A model generated the notes under the pieces. It did not search any database. It had not been told where the DNA came from and saw only the letters and a list, made by a program, of their open reading frames with translations. The position numbers and the translations under genes are program-made. Of a stretch of DNA of 64,000 nucleotides, positions 37,144 to 48,867 are shown piece after piece. Each line of letters begins with the position of its first letter. Position 1 is the first letter of the stretch. The stretch is from the NCBI GenBank assembly GCA_052401645.1, contig CP198939.1, positions 1,054,001 to 1,118,000 on the forward strand, read 5' to 3'. The DNA is from Arsenophonus sp052401645. GTDB taxonomy: Bacteria; Pseudomonadota; Gammaproteobacteria; Enterobacterales; Enterobacteriaceae.

Positions 37144-38414
37144 TTTATTAAATCTTATTTTTTATTTTTTAATTTAATAGTTAAATGTACAATGTTTTTC
37201 TAAAAATTATTAATTTGAAAATAAAATATTAACTAATAATTTTCACATGATATAACATATACTAAAAATTAGTATCTACCTAGACCGATTATGGTTTAAA
37301 TATAGGATAGTAATTGTATGCTATTATTTAATAATTTTTACTTAATATATAAATGAGATCAAATTTATTTTAAATTGTAATAATAAAATTATATTAACTA
37401 AAATTGAATTTCACTATCTTAAATTGATCTATTATTTTTTAAGTATTTTTATTATTTCTATCTATCATAATTTACTATATTAATTTATTCATAAGTATAT
37501 AAAAAATTAGTTATTTAATCCGATAATAAAATATTATTATCTTTATTGTATATTTTACTAATAATTTACTTAATTTATTATAAAAGTACTCATTAATATT
37601 TGCATTAATGTAATTTATTTTTTAAATAAACTGAGATATTTTTCTATTTTTAAGTTACCTAAATTATCCTATTTTGATTGAATTTCTAATTTCAATATAT
37701 AGTTGCACACAATTTAATTGGATTAATTATTCGAATAAGAATAGAGGATAATTGCATTATATAATATTATTGATTAATAATTCTTATTTGAATTTTATTT
37801 ACTTTATATTTTATTATATTTATTCTAAGTTATTATTTAATAATTTTAGTTTGATATAAAAATATTTTCTGAAATTTTTATTTCAAGAAAATATAATTAT
37901 ACTATATTCTGATTATATACTTATTTCTTAATTAAGAACTAACTATATAATATATATTCATTTCTATTTTTATATTATTTTAATAGAGAATTAAAATAAA
38001 GTTAATATTTATAATTTCTTATTAATAAATTAAATATATATGATTAATATTGTGAGTTTAAATTATCTATTTTTTTATAATTATGAATAATATAACATTA
38101 TACAATTTATTTAAATCTTAAGATAATGATTTATTATTTTTGTTAATAAAATTTTATATGTGAAATAAATTAATTTTATTTTATCTAATTCAATATTCTA
38201 TCATAGTTTCTTTATTTTAAAATTTCTTCTCTATTATTAGTTCGATATCTTCTTGTAAATTAGTAAACAGTTATTAAATAATATTCATCAATTTTTATAT
38301 ATATTCATAATATCTTATTTGTTTAACAAAAGTCATATAAGTAATTATATTTAATCTGATTATTTAATTTTATTATTAATAATTTCATATAATAGCAAGT
38401 ATACATTAACTATG

Positions 38415-38451
38415 AGTTAAATATATTAATGCTTTATCAATATATTTAACT
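38415..38451. repeat. Inverted repeat, 13-bp perfect arms
   Basis: AGTTAAATATATT (38415-38427) and its reverse complement (38439-38451) flank an 11-nt loop. Confidence 0.6.
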
Positions 38452-40833
38452 AAAATTGTTACAATATATTTATTTGTAAAAATTCTAAATCTTTTTAAGA
38501 TTATAATAAATATTAAAATATTTTATATTATTATATAAAATATATATACAATAAATAAATTACTTTTTAAAGTAAAAAATGGATATTCTATTTTAGAATG
38601 AAAGCTTTCCTTATATTAAATATAATTAATATAAATTTAGATTATATGTTCTTATAACTAAACAAAAAATTTTTTTATTCATTAAAATATTGATGCGAAA
38701 AAAATCGTTACGAAATTCAATTAAATAATTTTATTTTTTTGATTATGAATGCAATAATTTTTAAAGAAAATTAATCCATTAAGATCAAATAAGTTTATAA
38801 ATAAGTTATGTGGAATAATATTGTAACAATTGTTTATGAAAACAGTATATTGAATAATTTTATAAAATCGTTTTTATTTTGTTAGACCTTTTACTTATAA
38901 TCCTTAATTAATATAAAATATTATATTCTTATTTTAAAATCAATAATATATTTAAAATTTTTCTATATAAAGATTCGATTTATATGTTTAATTTATAAGA
39001 TATTTATTTTTTATTCAATATATTTAATGATTCGAATAGTTGAAAAGTTTATTAAAAACTATTAATTTAAATAAAGATTTTATAAAAAATAACCTATAAA
39101 TGAATTGATGAATTATAAGAGATTAATTAATTCTCTTTCATAATTTAAAATTTATTTCTATATCTTTATTATATATAAATATTAGAGGATACATATAGGA
39201 TTAGGATCGGATTAATACTATAGATTATTATAATTATAAAAGATAAACTTTTCTATATTCTGTTTTAGTAACGTGTTAATTTAATCTTCTAATTAATAAA
39301 AAATATTATTATTTTGATTCTATTTGAGCTCTAATTTATTTATTTATAGTTCATTCATAAGAATATGAACTAAATTAGAATAATTTTATTTTAATAAAAA
39401 AGTCCTATATTAAAAAGTAATAGTAATGTTTTTTAATTAAATTAACTATTTTTATTAAATATAAATAACTTATAATTTCAGTGCATTTGAATTCTTACAA
39501 TAAAATTGTTTAACTTAAATAATTAGGCATATTTATAGTTGGAAACTTTTTAAAAATTTATTTATAAACTTTCTAATATCAATAAATTTTAATTTATTTA
39601 ATAAATATAATATATATTTAATGTATTGTATATATTTTATATAGTTTATCTTATTTTTTTTATTCTAAAGTAAATTATTTTACTTTAATTATTATCTCTT
39701 TTTTATTTTCTTATGATCTATATTCGTTTAAAATTTTATTTTTTAATAAAAAAATAATTATTTTTTTAATTAATGGATCATCTTTATTTTTAATAATATA
39801 AATGATTTTATATCATCATTATCAATAAATTATTTTTCAATAAAATATACTTTTAAATTTTTTAATGCTTTATTTTATTATTTTATCTATCAACTAAAGT
39901 CTAAATACTAGAAATTATTATCTATTATAAGTTATATTAATAAAAAAATATTTATTTATATTAATATATATTTTAAATGTTATTTATGTAAGATAATTAA
40001 ATTGTTTACCCATATATAATATTGATAAATAATTTATCTCATTAAAAGAATGTAAAGTAAATTATGTTAAATAACTATAAAATGATACCAGTTATAATAA
40101 ACATAAAATTTAAAAATATATTTGATTTGAATAATTTGAAGTTTGTTAGTTTACATATTAATTTTATACATTTTACTATAAGTAAAATATCTTATTTTTA
40201 TTTTTGATTAATAGATAATAAAAATTATTGATATTCTATACTATTTATATGGTATTCTTTTTACTATATATGGAATAAACTTGCTTAAAATATAATCCAA
40301 TTAGAATAAATTCATAAAAAATATAATTTTAAAAATTATTTGTTTAATTTATATAAATTAAATTTATTTGTATTATAACTACACAGTGGATATAATGCAG
40401 TTTATTATTATGATATTATTATATAATATCGATTAAATTAATTATGATTTCTAGATAGAATAGTAAGATTTTAAAACTTATATTTTACTATAGTTAATTG
40501 ATTATGAATATTTTTTTAATCGTAATAAGATACGAATCTTGCTCCATCATCTATAATTTAAATTAAATAATTCTTTTATTATCATATAAGAAAAATAAAT
40601 AAAAATTTTTTGTTATTTGTAATATTAGGTTTTATGATTATTCATAATTCAAAATAAGATAATTATTGTATTATATTATTTTTTTATATACCTATATAAA
40701 ATATATTAAATTTATTATTACAATATTTATTTTAATATATTTAAAACTAAATATTGATTCAATACTTTTTCTTATTATGAATATTTATTTATATAAATAT
40801 AAAAATAATTTATCAGATATAAGTAGATAAATT

Positions 40834-40881
40834 ATAATAAAAATATCCTTAAATATTTTATTTTAAGGATATTTTTATTAT
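40834..40881. repeat. Inverted repeat, 19-bp perfect arms
   Basis: Arms 40834-40852 and 40863-40881 pair without mismatch around a 10-nt loop. The arm core is AATATCCTTAA. A second palindrome follows 67 nt later. Confidence 0.8.
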
Positions 40882-40948
40882 TTACTGTTATAATGTTATG
40901 AATATAAAATATATATTTAGAAAATATAAATCATTAATATGATTTGGT

Positions 40949-40980
40949 AATTATCTGTTAAATTAATTTAACAGATAATT
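40949..40980. repeat. 32-nt perfect palindrome
   Basis: AATTATCTGTTAAATT is followed directly by its exact reverse complement. It is complex sequence with CTG/CAG in the arms, close to the hairpin at 40834-40881. Confidence 0.8.
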
Positions 40981-41924
40981 TTGCTAACTTATAAACAGAT
41001 ATTATAATTAATAATTATATGAAAGATTATATATATTCTTTTTTAAATTTTCTATGATACAAATAAAACAAATAAGCACTACTTATGAATGACTTATTAT
41101 TAATAAAATATAATATTTTATTAATAATAACATCTATAAGATTACTAATATGAGTAATAGTTATTTTATTCAAACAATCAGATTAATAATGGTAAATAAA
41201 AAATTATGAATTATTCGTAAATTTTATAAAGATAAAATATCTTATGTTTTATAAACAAAAAATAAAAAATATATTATGATAATTTTTAAAGTTAAACAAT
41301 ACATATCTAGTATATCTGAAAATTTATTTTTATAAATAAAAGAACAGGATATATCTATATGGTTTTTATTATTTATCTATATTACTAAAAATACATTTTA
41401 CTAATAATTTTACTTAAATCTTATTTATATTGATTTAGATATAAATCAATTACTTATTATAGAAATTAAATCCTATATATTAATATTTTATAAGTTTGAT
41501 GTTGTTTTTATCAAAAAAAATATAATAAATTTTAATTTATTATAAATAATAAATAGCCAATATATTATTATTACAATAAAGCTTATTTTTATATAAATTA
41601 AATTTCATATATTTTAATATTAAATATATATTACCATAAAATATAACCATTATAATTATTTAATATGATAGTTAAATAACTTAAATATTAGATATATAAA
41701 TGTTTTGTATAGTTAATGTATTTATGGATATATCATATATATAATTTATAATATTAGTATTTTTATCTAATATTATAACTAGTTTAATTTATATAATTTT
41801 TATAAAACTATATATTAATGAAAATAAATATATTATTATATAAAATAATATATTTATTAATGCTTTAATAAGTAGATTACTTAATATATTTATAATAATT
41901 TAATATAATTATCTATACATATTA

Positions 41925-41958
41925 GTAAATTTATTTACTAATATGTATTAAAATTTTT
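41925..41958. repeat. Inverted repeat, 16-bp perfect arms
   Basis: ATACATATTAGTAAAT (41925-41940) and its reverse complement (41943-41958) flank TT. Confidence 0.75.
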
Positions 41959-44102
41959 ATAATTTATCTATAAAATATTTAGATAGTAATTGTATAATAT
42001 TTAGCTAAAATAAGGAACTTATAAATAAACATGTTAAAACACTAGATTTATACTTTTCTAGTTTTTTTGATAGGAATCATAATATTTTATAAAGAAATTT
42101 ATAAAATTTAATATTTTCAAACTTATATTCGCCTTATTACGAAGATAATAGGCTAATGTATAATACAGAATTTATACTTGTTTATTATTTAGTTATCTTA
42201 ATAAATTATTTTTTTTAAAACTAATATTTAAATCATTCTTTTTAATTATCTTGGAAAAGTAATTCTAAAATTTTTTATATTTCTAATAAAAAGTTTGTAG
42301 TATATATCTAATTATTTAAGATTTAATCCTATTTAAAATATTTCTTTAATATGATATTACTAATCTTTTTGTGTAAATATTTTTATATTTTATTTTTGAT
42401 AAAAAATAATCATAATCATATTAACTTATTTAAGTTTTTTAAACTTATTCTTTTTTCTATATTATTGAAATATTTATGTTTTTAGATATACTAATAAGTA
42501 TTATATTATATATTTTTTATATATAAATAAATAAGTTTTATAATGATAATTAATAGTAACTGTATTTTTATATGATAAAATATTTTCTACATTATTCAAA
42601 TTTTGTTACATTATTTGAGATCTAAATTCAGTTTGTAGTTAAGTAATGATAAGTAAATTATATTTATGTAAACTTAATTATATACATATATATGATTTAA
42701 TCACTTTCCAAATCAATGATATGAAAGAAAATATCTTTCTAAAGTTAATATTTCATATATTTTTTAGTTATCTTTTGATTTTAAAATAACTACATTGTCT
42801 TTTTTAAGTATTTAAATATTTACTGGTATTAAATAAGAGTGTTATTAATTCAAGACTAAAATTTATAGAATTAGTAATCAATTCTGGTTAATTTAATTCA
42901 TAAATTAAACTTTGTGACTTATGGATTAAATCATTTATAATGACTTTATTTAGTTATTGTTTTTACATTAACCAATAACAAAAATTGAGTTATTATTAAT
43001 ATTAAAAAATAAAAATATAAAATAGTTATTTTTGCTTCATTTTATACTTTAAAACTATTTTTAATAAAAGAAATCATTACTTGATTATTTATTTATCTAC
43101 TATAACTAAAGTGAAATATTCTATAAAATATATAAATATTAAAAAATTAATAAAACTTTTCATAAAATTAGTAGATATTTTAGTTTTTTACTAAAATGAA
43201 AATTAATTAAACATAATTTTATATTTTAATAAGAAAATAATTCTATATAGTATTTTGTGATTTATAAAAATAATTATCATTAGTATATACTTATTAAATC
43301 TATTAAAATGAAGGAAAGTAAAGATTTTATATTAAATGAAATTAGTATTTTATTTTATTAAGAATTTAATACCATAAAAATTTCATACACTGAAGGAAGT
43401 GAAATAATATTAATAAAAATATTAATTAATAACTAAATAAATATAAAAATATCTAACGTAAAATATTAAATCTTAAAAAACTATACAACATTATCTATCT
43501 AGATTTTCTTGATAGAGGTTGAAATAATGTTTTTTAAATTTTTTAATTTATTAAAGTTTTTATTATGATTAAAATATTATTATATTAGTTATTTTTTCTG
43601 GAAATAATTAAAATTAAATATAAAATCAATTAGTATTATATTAATAAATATATAATATAAATCTGTATATAAGTCATAATTAATACAAAATACAACTCAG
43701 AAAATTAAGATTATATCTTCCAAAGAACTTGTTTTGCATATAAAAATGATATTTTATTAGTATTGAAATCTATAATAAAATTATCTATTTAAACAATAAG
43801 CTAAAGTAAACAACATATTTATAAAATAATTATATACTTTAAATAAAGTAGAAAATTTACATCGATAATACACATAAGATATATATGGTATAGTTAATAT
43901 AATAGCAATATAAAATAAAATCTTATTATTGTCAATTAAAATACTGTGGAGATTTTTTATAATTAAAGTTAGCATTTATATTATAAATGACATTATTTAT
44001 ATACAATATATTCTATCTTGAGAATAAACTAAACGTGAAATACAAAAAACCTTTCAGTAATATATATGTAAAATTATTTAAATAATTTTTAATACAAATT
44101 AA

Positions 44103-44124
44103 ATCCATATTTTAAAATATGGAT
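44103..44124. repeat. 22-nt perfect palindrome
   Basis: ATCCATATTTT is followed directly by AAAATATGGAT. Confidence 0.55.
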
Positions 44125-45282
44125 AACTAAAAAACAATTTTTAACAATATTATCAAATATAGTATAATATATTATAATTAATTATATACACGAAATAATT
44201 GTTTATTATATATATTATATATTAAGGATACAATATATAATATTCATGTAAATCGATTTTATCAAAATATTAATATAACTCATATAGAATAACTAAGTAA
44301 TTATAAATTTTATATGGATAGTAAAAAATATAGATTTTAACTTCTTTCTTATTTTTAAATATTTTACCTATTAAAAAGTATAAAATCATTTCTGCGTATT
44401 CATATTTCACTATTTAATAACATTCAATAATTTTTTTGTATTTAATTAACTTTAATATAATCTTGAATGTTATATATTCCAAAAATCAACATATATATAA
44501 ATTATATATAGGTATATTAATCCTCAAAGTAATAAAAAATATAAATTAAAGTATGAAGTGTAATTAGTACCAATATATAACTAAACAATAAAATAATAAT
44601 AGTAATTATAGAAAAACTTTTAGAGACTTTTAAATCTAATTTGAATCATTCATTTATAATGGATCAAATAATTATTATTATACAATATATAAAGTTAATA
44701 CTTAGTAGTATATAATCTTAATTATAATCACTAAATAGTTAATTTAATCTATATATTATAACTCTTCATTAATTATAATACTTATCTTTGATATATAGAT
44801 AAATATAAGTATAAAGATTATTTTTGATTATCCGTAATTTTATCTTAATATTTATATTATTTATTAGTAAGTAAGTTAAATTTTCTGAATACTTAAATAT
44901 TTATTAAATGGAGTTTATTTTGTTAAAAAATAATTATTTCTAATAACAATAAAGGTTATAATAGTAGTTAAATAAATTGTTTATACAAATTAAAATTTGA
45001 AAAAAATTTAATTTATAAGAAAAAGAATGATTGCAAATATTAAAAAGTAAATAAATTTTAAAAATAGAAATAAGCATATAAATAAATAATTCAAAAAATA
45101 ATTAACAAACTTTGTATTTATATAGAAAATGTTTATTTATGTAAATTAAAAGTAGATTTTTAATGTAAAATCATAATTAAAATAAATTATGTAGAAAAGA
45201 TTTAAAACTATTATTTTAATTTATATTATGAATTATATTATAAATATAAATATAATAAGTTCAAAAACTTACAACAAAATAT

Positions 45283-45306
45283 TGATTAATTTAATTAAAT
45301 TAATCA
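45283..45306. repeat. 24-nt perfect palindrome
   Basis: TGATTAATTTAA is followed directly by TTAAATTAATCA. It is mostly TTAA/AATT words, so chance is plausible. Confidence 0.5.
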
Positions 45307-46240
45307 CTTAACATAAAAAATAAATATATTCATTTTTATAATTTAAAGAAACTTTATTGATGAATTTTTATTTGTATTCTGTTTTAATTTGGATCTAATA
45401 ATTGCTTTGTTTGAAATAAAACTTGAATACTGATTATTAGAATAATTAAATATAACTTATGTCATAGAGAAGAATAGAATTACTATACGATAATTTAGTT
45501 TATTTATTTTTTATGAAATAAGAACAAATATAAAATACTTAAATTTTATCATAAAAATAGAAATAATTATTCTTGTTTACATAACCTTTATCAGAGATCT
45601 ATAAATATTTTTTAATTAAATAGAAATATTTTAAGGTGATAAAATAGTTTTGATGAAAAACAATAGTATACTTTAGTATTATATATATTTACTAATGAAA
45701 ATAAAATAGCGCTTATTACTTATTTTATGTTTTATTTTAAATGTTATGCAAATATATTGATAATTATGAAAAAACTTAATAAATAATAGTTTGAATTTAT
45801 TAAATCATATTTATTAAAAAATATTTAATGATTGAATTTCATAAATTTAAAATAATCAATCATTTTAAAAAAAAATTAATTATTGTATTTAATTAAATAG
45901 ATAGGATCTAAAATTAAATACCTTATTATTCACCAATAAACAATTTGTTTTACCATATATGTATGAATTGACTTATCAATTTAACTAATTGAATAATAAT
46001 ATGAAAATTTCAATAAAATAAAGATAATATCAACAATATTTTTAATATATATTTATGGAATAAAAATAAATTATAAATTTAATTAATTTAATTTACATAA
46101 AGTTAGAAATTTTTAGTTTTTATTTTAATTATTTATATTGATGATATATTAGTTTATAATTGCTTATTTATTATTAATTATTTGATATTTATCAAAAATC
46201 TTACATAACATAATATACTAAACCAAGGGTAGTGATTGTA

Positions 46241-47536
46241 ATGGAAAAACAGATCATGCAGGTTTCGCTAACTTATCAGGTAGCGGCACCTTGTTGGGGG
46301 AAAAATGCATTAATTAGTTATAGCGAGCAACAGGTAATTATTCATCTTAAGCCACAAGAAAAATTATATAATATCCAAAGTGCTGGTCGTAAACTAGATA
46401 ATCAAAATATTCATAATCTTAGATTAGAAGGTAATATTTGGGATTTAGAAAAATGTTGGGCATTTTGGCAAGGTTTTAGATCTCCTAAAGGAGTTTATTC
46501 CATTGAATGGGCAAATTTGTCTGAAAATGAAAGAAAAGAATTAGAATATCGTATACAGATTATTGATTGGGTTCGATATATTATTAACATGCCAGCTGAA
46601 GAATTATCTCCTGAGAATCTAGCACATCGCAGTGTTGCCTTATTATACGAGATAACAAAAGATAATATAAACTATAATATTATTTGTGGTGAAGAGTTAG
46701 AAAAAGAAAAATATATTGGAATTTATACAATAGGCCGCGGATCAAATCGTCCACCTGTATTACTAGTATTAGATTATAATCCAATTGGAGATTTAAAAGA
46801 ACCTGTATTTGCTTGTTTGGTTGGAAAGGGGATTACGTTTGATTCTGGTGGTTACAGTATTAAATCATCTTCATCTATGAATTCAATGAAAGCAGATATG
46901 GGAGGGGCGGCTATGCTAACTGGAGCATTAGCCTTAGCAATAAATAGAGGTTTAAAAAAACGAGTAAAACTTTTTCTTTGCATTGCTGATAATATGGTAA
47001 GTGGTAATGCTTTCAAATTAGGTGATATTATTCGATATCGTAATGGTAAGTCTGTTGAAATTATGAATACTGATGCAGAGGGAAGATTAGTTTTAGCTGA
47101 TGGTCTAATAGATGCTTGTAAAGAAAAGCCATCATTAATTATTGACGCTGCAACGTTAACTGGTGCAGCTAAAATTGCAGTAGGTAACGATTATCATTCT
47201 GTATTAAGTTTTGATGATAAGTTAGTAGCTGAATTAATGTCTGCAGCGGAAATAGAAAATGAACTTTTTTGGCGTTTACCATTGGAAGAATTTCATCGTA
47301 GTCAATTATCTTCTGCATTTGCTGATTTAAATAATATTTCATCATCTGATCAGACTGCTGGCGCAAGTACAGCTGCTGCTTTCTTATCATATTTTGTTGA
47401 TAATTATCATAATGACTGGTTACATATCGATTGCTCAGCCACTTATCGTACATCTTCTACAGATTTATGGATGGAAGGCGCAACAGGAATTGGTGTTAAA
47501 ACTATTGCTAATCTATTGCTAAATAAATCAAAGTAG
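46241..47536 (+). CDS. pepB: Peptidase B (M17 aminopeptidase)
   Basis: PepB is a cytosolic leucyl-aminopeptidase-family enzyme that trims N-terminal residues from peptides using two divalent metal ions. I take ATG 46241 as the start (431 residues; E. coli 427); GTG 46232 is also in frame, but the AAGGG at 46225-46229 is too close to it. The catalytic core is intact: VGKGITFDSGGYSIK with the first metal/catalytic Lys near 196, DMGGAA, and NTDAEGRLVLADG at about 276-288. The C-terminus GATGIGVKTIANLL matches the family. It opens the conserved block pepB-ndk-rlmN-rodZ-ispG-hisS-yfgM-bamB-der; genes that lie between pepB and ndk in E. coli (sseB, sseA, yfhM, pbpC) are missing. Confidence 0.95.
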   Translation: MEKQIMQVSLTYQVAAPCWGKNALISYSEQQVIIHLKPQEKLYNIQSAGRKLDNQNIHNLRLEGNIWDLEKCWAFWQGFRSPKGVYSIEWANLSENERKELEYRIQIIDWVRYIINMPAEELSPENLAHRSVALLYEITKDNINYNIICGEELEKEKYIGIYTIGRGSNRPPVLLVLDYNPIGDLKEPVFACLVGKGITFDSGGYSIKSSSSMNSMKADMGGAAMLTGALALAINRGLKKRVKLFLCIADNMVSGNAFKLGDIIRYRNGKSVEIMNTDAEGRLVLADGLIDACKEKPSLIIDAATLTGAAKIAVGNDYHSVLSFDDKLVAELMSAAEIENELFWRLPLEEFHRSQLSSAFADLNNISSSDQTAGASTAAAFLSYFVDNYHNDWLHIDCSATYRTSSTDLWMEGATGIGVKTIANLLLNKSK

Positions 47537-47548
47537 GATTTGTTTATA

Positions 47549-47586
47549 TAACTATTTATCATAAAATAAATTATGGTAAATAGTTA
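47549..47586 (+). terminator. Probable pepB terminator hairpin
   Basis: TAACTATTTATCATAA (47549-47564) pairs with 47571-47586 along 16 bp with one G-U wobble, around AATAAA, and is followed by ATTTAAT. It starts 13 nt after the pepB stop, the right place for a transcript end. The missing long U tract keeps confidence moderate. Confidence 0.55.
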
Positions 47587-47746
47587 ATTTAATCAAATAG
47601 CATTAATTACGAAAGAGGATATAAAATAGAATCTAATTAGATTAATTAAAATTGTTATGATAAGAACAATTATATATAGTATATTACGTTAATTAAATTT
47701 AATATACTTGAAATATTATTGAAAGTAATTGATTTTATTTATATTA

Positions 47747-47788
47747 ATTTTTTATAAGTAAAATATATATATTTTACTTATAAAAAAT
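47747..47788. repeat. 42-nt perfect palindrome
   Basis: Twenty-one bases from 47747 are followed directly by their exact reverse complement. The centre is AAAATATATATATTTT and the flanks ATAAGT/ACTTAT. It lies between pepB and ndk, 210 nt past the first and 460 nt before the second. Confidence 0.8.
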
Positions 47789-48249
47789 ATAATCGATTAT
47801 AGAATATAGTCTATTATATTTATTTATAAAATATTTTTCAACCATAATATAAATATTTATTTTTTTCATAATGAATAATAATAAATTATTTAAATCTAAA
47901 ATATATTTATTAGTTAAAATATAAATTATAACATTAAGAATAGTTAACTTTTTTTTGAAATATTATTTTTTAATTTATATCCATATAATTTTATGTTTAA
48001 ATTTATTTAAATCTAAATATAAAATGGATTTTCTAAATTATTTTTATGATTATATATATTAAAATTTTAAACTGACATAGTCTATATTAAATATATAAAG
48101 TTAATAAAATTAATTATCAAGTATAAAATTAAGTTTTTATAGTTATAAAATATATTTTTTTGCTTTAAAACAGAAAATTTTTCTAGAATAGAATAGTATA
48201 ACTAAAAATAAAAATAATTATGTTAAAATAATAATTAAGAAGATTTCTA

Positions 48250-48675
48250 ATGAAAATACAACGCACATTTTCCATTATTAAACCAAATGCGATTAAAAAA
48301 AATATAATTGGTGCGATTTACAATCGTTTTGAGCAAGCTGGATTTGAAATAATTGCTGCCAAAATGATACATTTAAGTTATGAAAAAGCGATATGTTTTT
48401 ATACTGAACATAAAGATAAACCATTTTTTAATGAATTAGTGGAATTTATGATTTCGTTACCAATTATGTTACAAATTTTAACTGGGAAGGATGTTATACA
48501 ACATTATCGTGATTTAATGGGAGCAACTGATCCAAATAAGGCATTAGCAGGGACATTACGTGCTGATTATGGGGACGATTTTACTGCAAATGCGGTACAT
48601 GGTTCAGATTCTTTTATATCAGCAGAACGAGAAATTGCTTTTTTCTTTACAGAAGATGAAATTTATTCACGTTAA
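48250..48675 (+). CDS. ndk: Nucleoside diphosphate kinase
   Basis: Ndk passes the gamma phosphate of ATP to other nucleoside diphosphates through a phosphohistidine, balancing NTP pools in the cytosol. At 141 residues it is two short of E. coli. The N-terminal ERTFSIIKP-type strand (QRTFSIIKPNA), the GATDPNKALAGTLRADYG loop and the active-site His117 in NAVHGSDS are present. The usually conserved SGP triplet reads SLP at 69-71, an odd Gly-to-Leu change. AAGAAG lies 7 nt upstream of the ATG. Confidence 0.96.
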   Translation: MKIQRTFSIIKPNAIKKNIIGAIYNRFEQAGFEIIAAKMIHLSYEKAICFYTEHKDKPFFNELVEFMISLPIMLQILTGKDVIQHYRDLMGATDPNKALAGTLRADYGDDFTANAVHGSDSFISAEREIAFFFTEDEIYSR

Positions 48676-48683
48676 ATAAATAA

Positions 48684-48712
48684 AATAAAATTATTATTAA
48701 TAATATTTTATT
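48684..48712 (+). terminator. Possible ndk terminator hairpin
   Basis: AATAAAATTATTA and 48698-48712 form a 13-bp stem with a 2-nt bulge, 9 nt after the ndk stop. It is all A/T and no T run follows, so the call rests mainly on position. Confidence 0.3.
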
Positions 48713-48867
48713 AAAGTTCCTAAATGTTATTTGTTGTTAAATAATTAACTTAGAAAAATATTTATAATATATAGAAATATTAAATTCATATTTATTCCAA
48801 AAAAAATGAAATTTATTTCATAAAAACTATAGTTTTTATCTAAAAGGATAATAAGGAATTAATAAAA

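Larger units (their letters stand above)
28677..46240. other. 17.6-kb gene desert between gpmA and pepB
   Basis: The largest gap in the window. I find no recognisable gene, decayed gene, tRNA, rRNA, transposon or phage segment on either strand. Open frames at 29311-29499, 33827-34009 and 43781-43975 are 60-64 residues of A/T-codon filler (Ile, Leu, Tyr, Lys, Asn), without a family match or a convincing ribosome-binding site. Structure seen is hairpins at 29141, 33306, 34147, 34172, 37122, 38415, 40834, 40949, 41925, 44103 and 45283. In E. coli the isc and hsc genes lie next to pepB; none is left here. Confidence 0.75.
47537..48249. other. Spacer between pepB and ndk
   Basis: About 710 bp without a gene. 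Just after pepB is a terminator-like hairpin (47549-47586), and 160 nt later a 42-nt perfect palindrome (47747-47788). No remnant of sseB, sseA, yfhM or pbpC can be read. Confidence 0.7.

Noticed and set aside
43781..43975. 64-codon frame in the large desert, minus strand
   Set aside because: Same reasons; the Cys and Arg codons are too few to suggest a conserved protein.
28677..46240. Possible CRISPR array or dispersed mobile repeat in the desert
   Set aside because: No regularly spaced direct repeats; the palindromes differ in sequence from one another.
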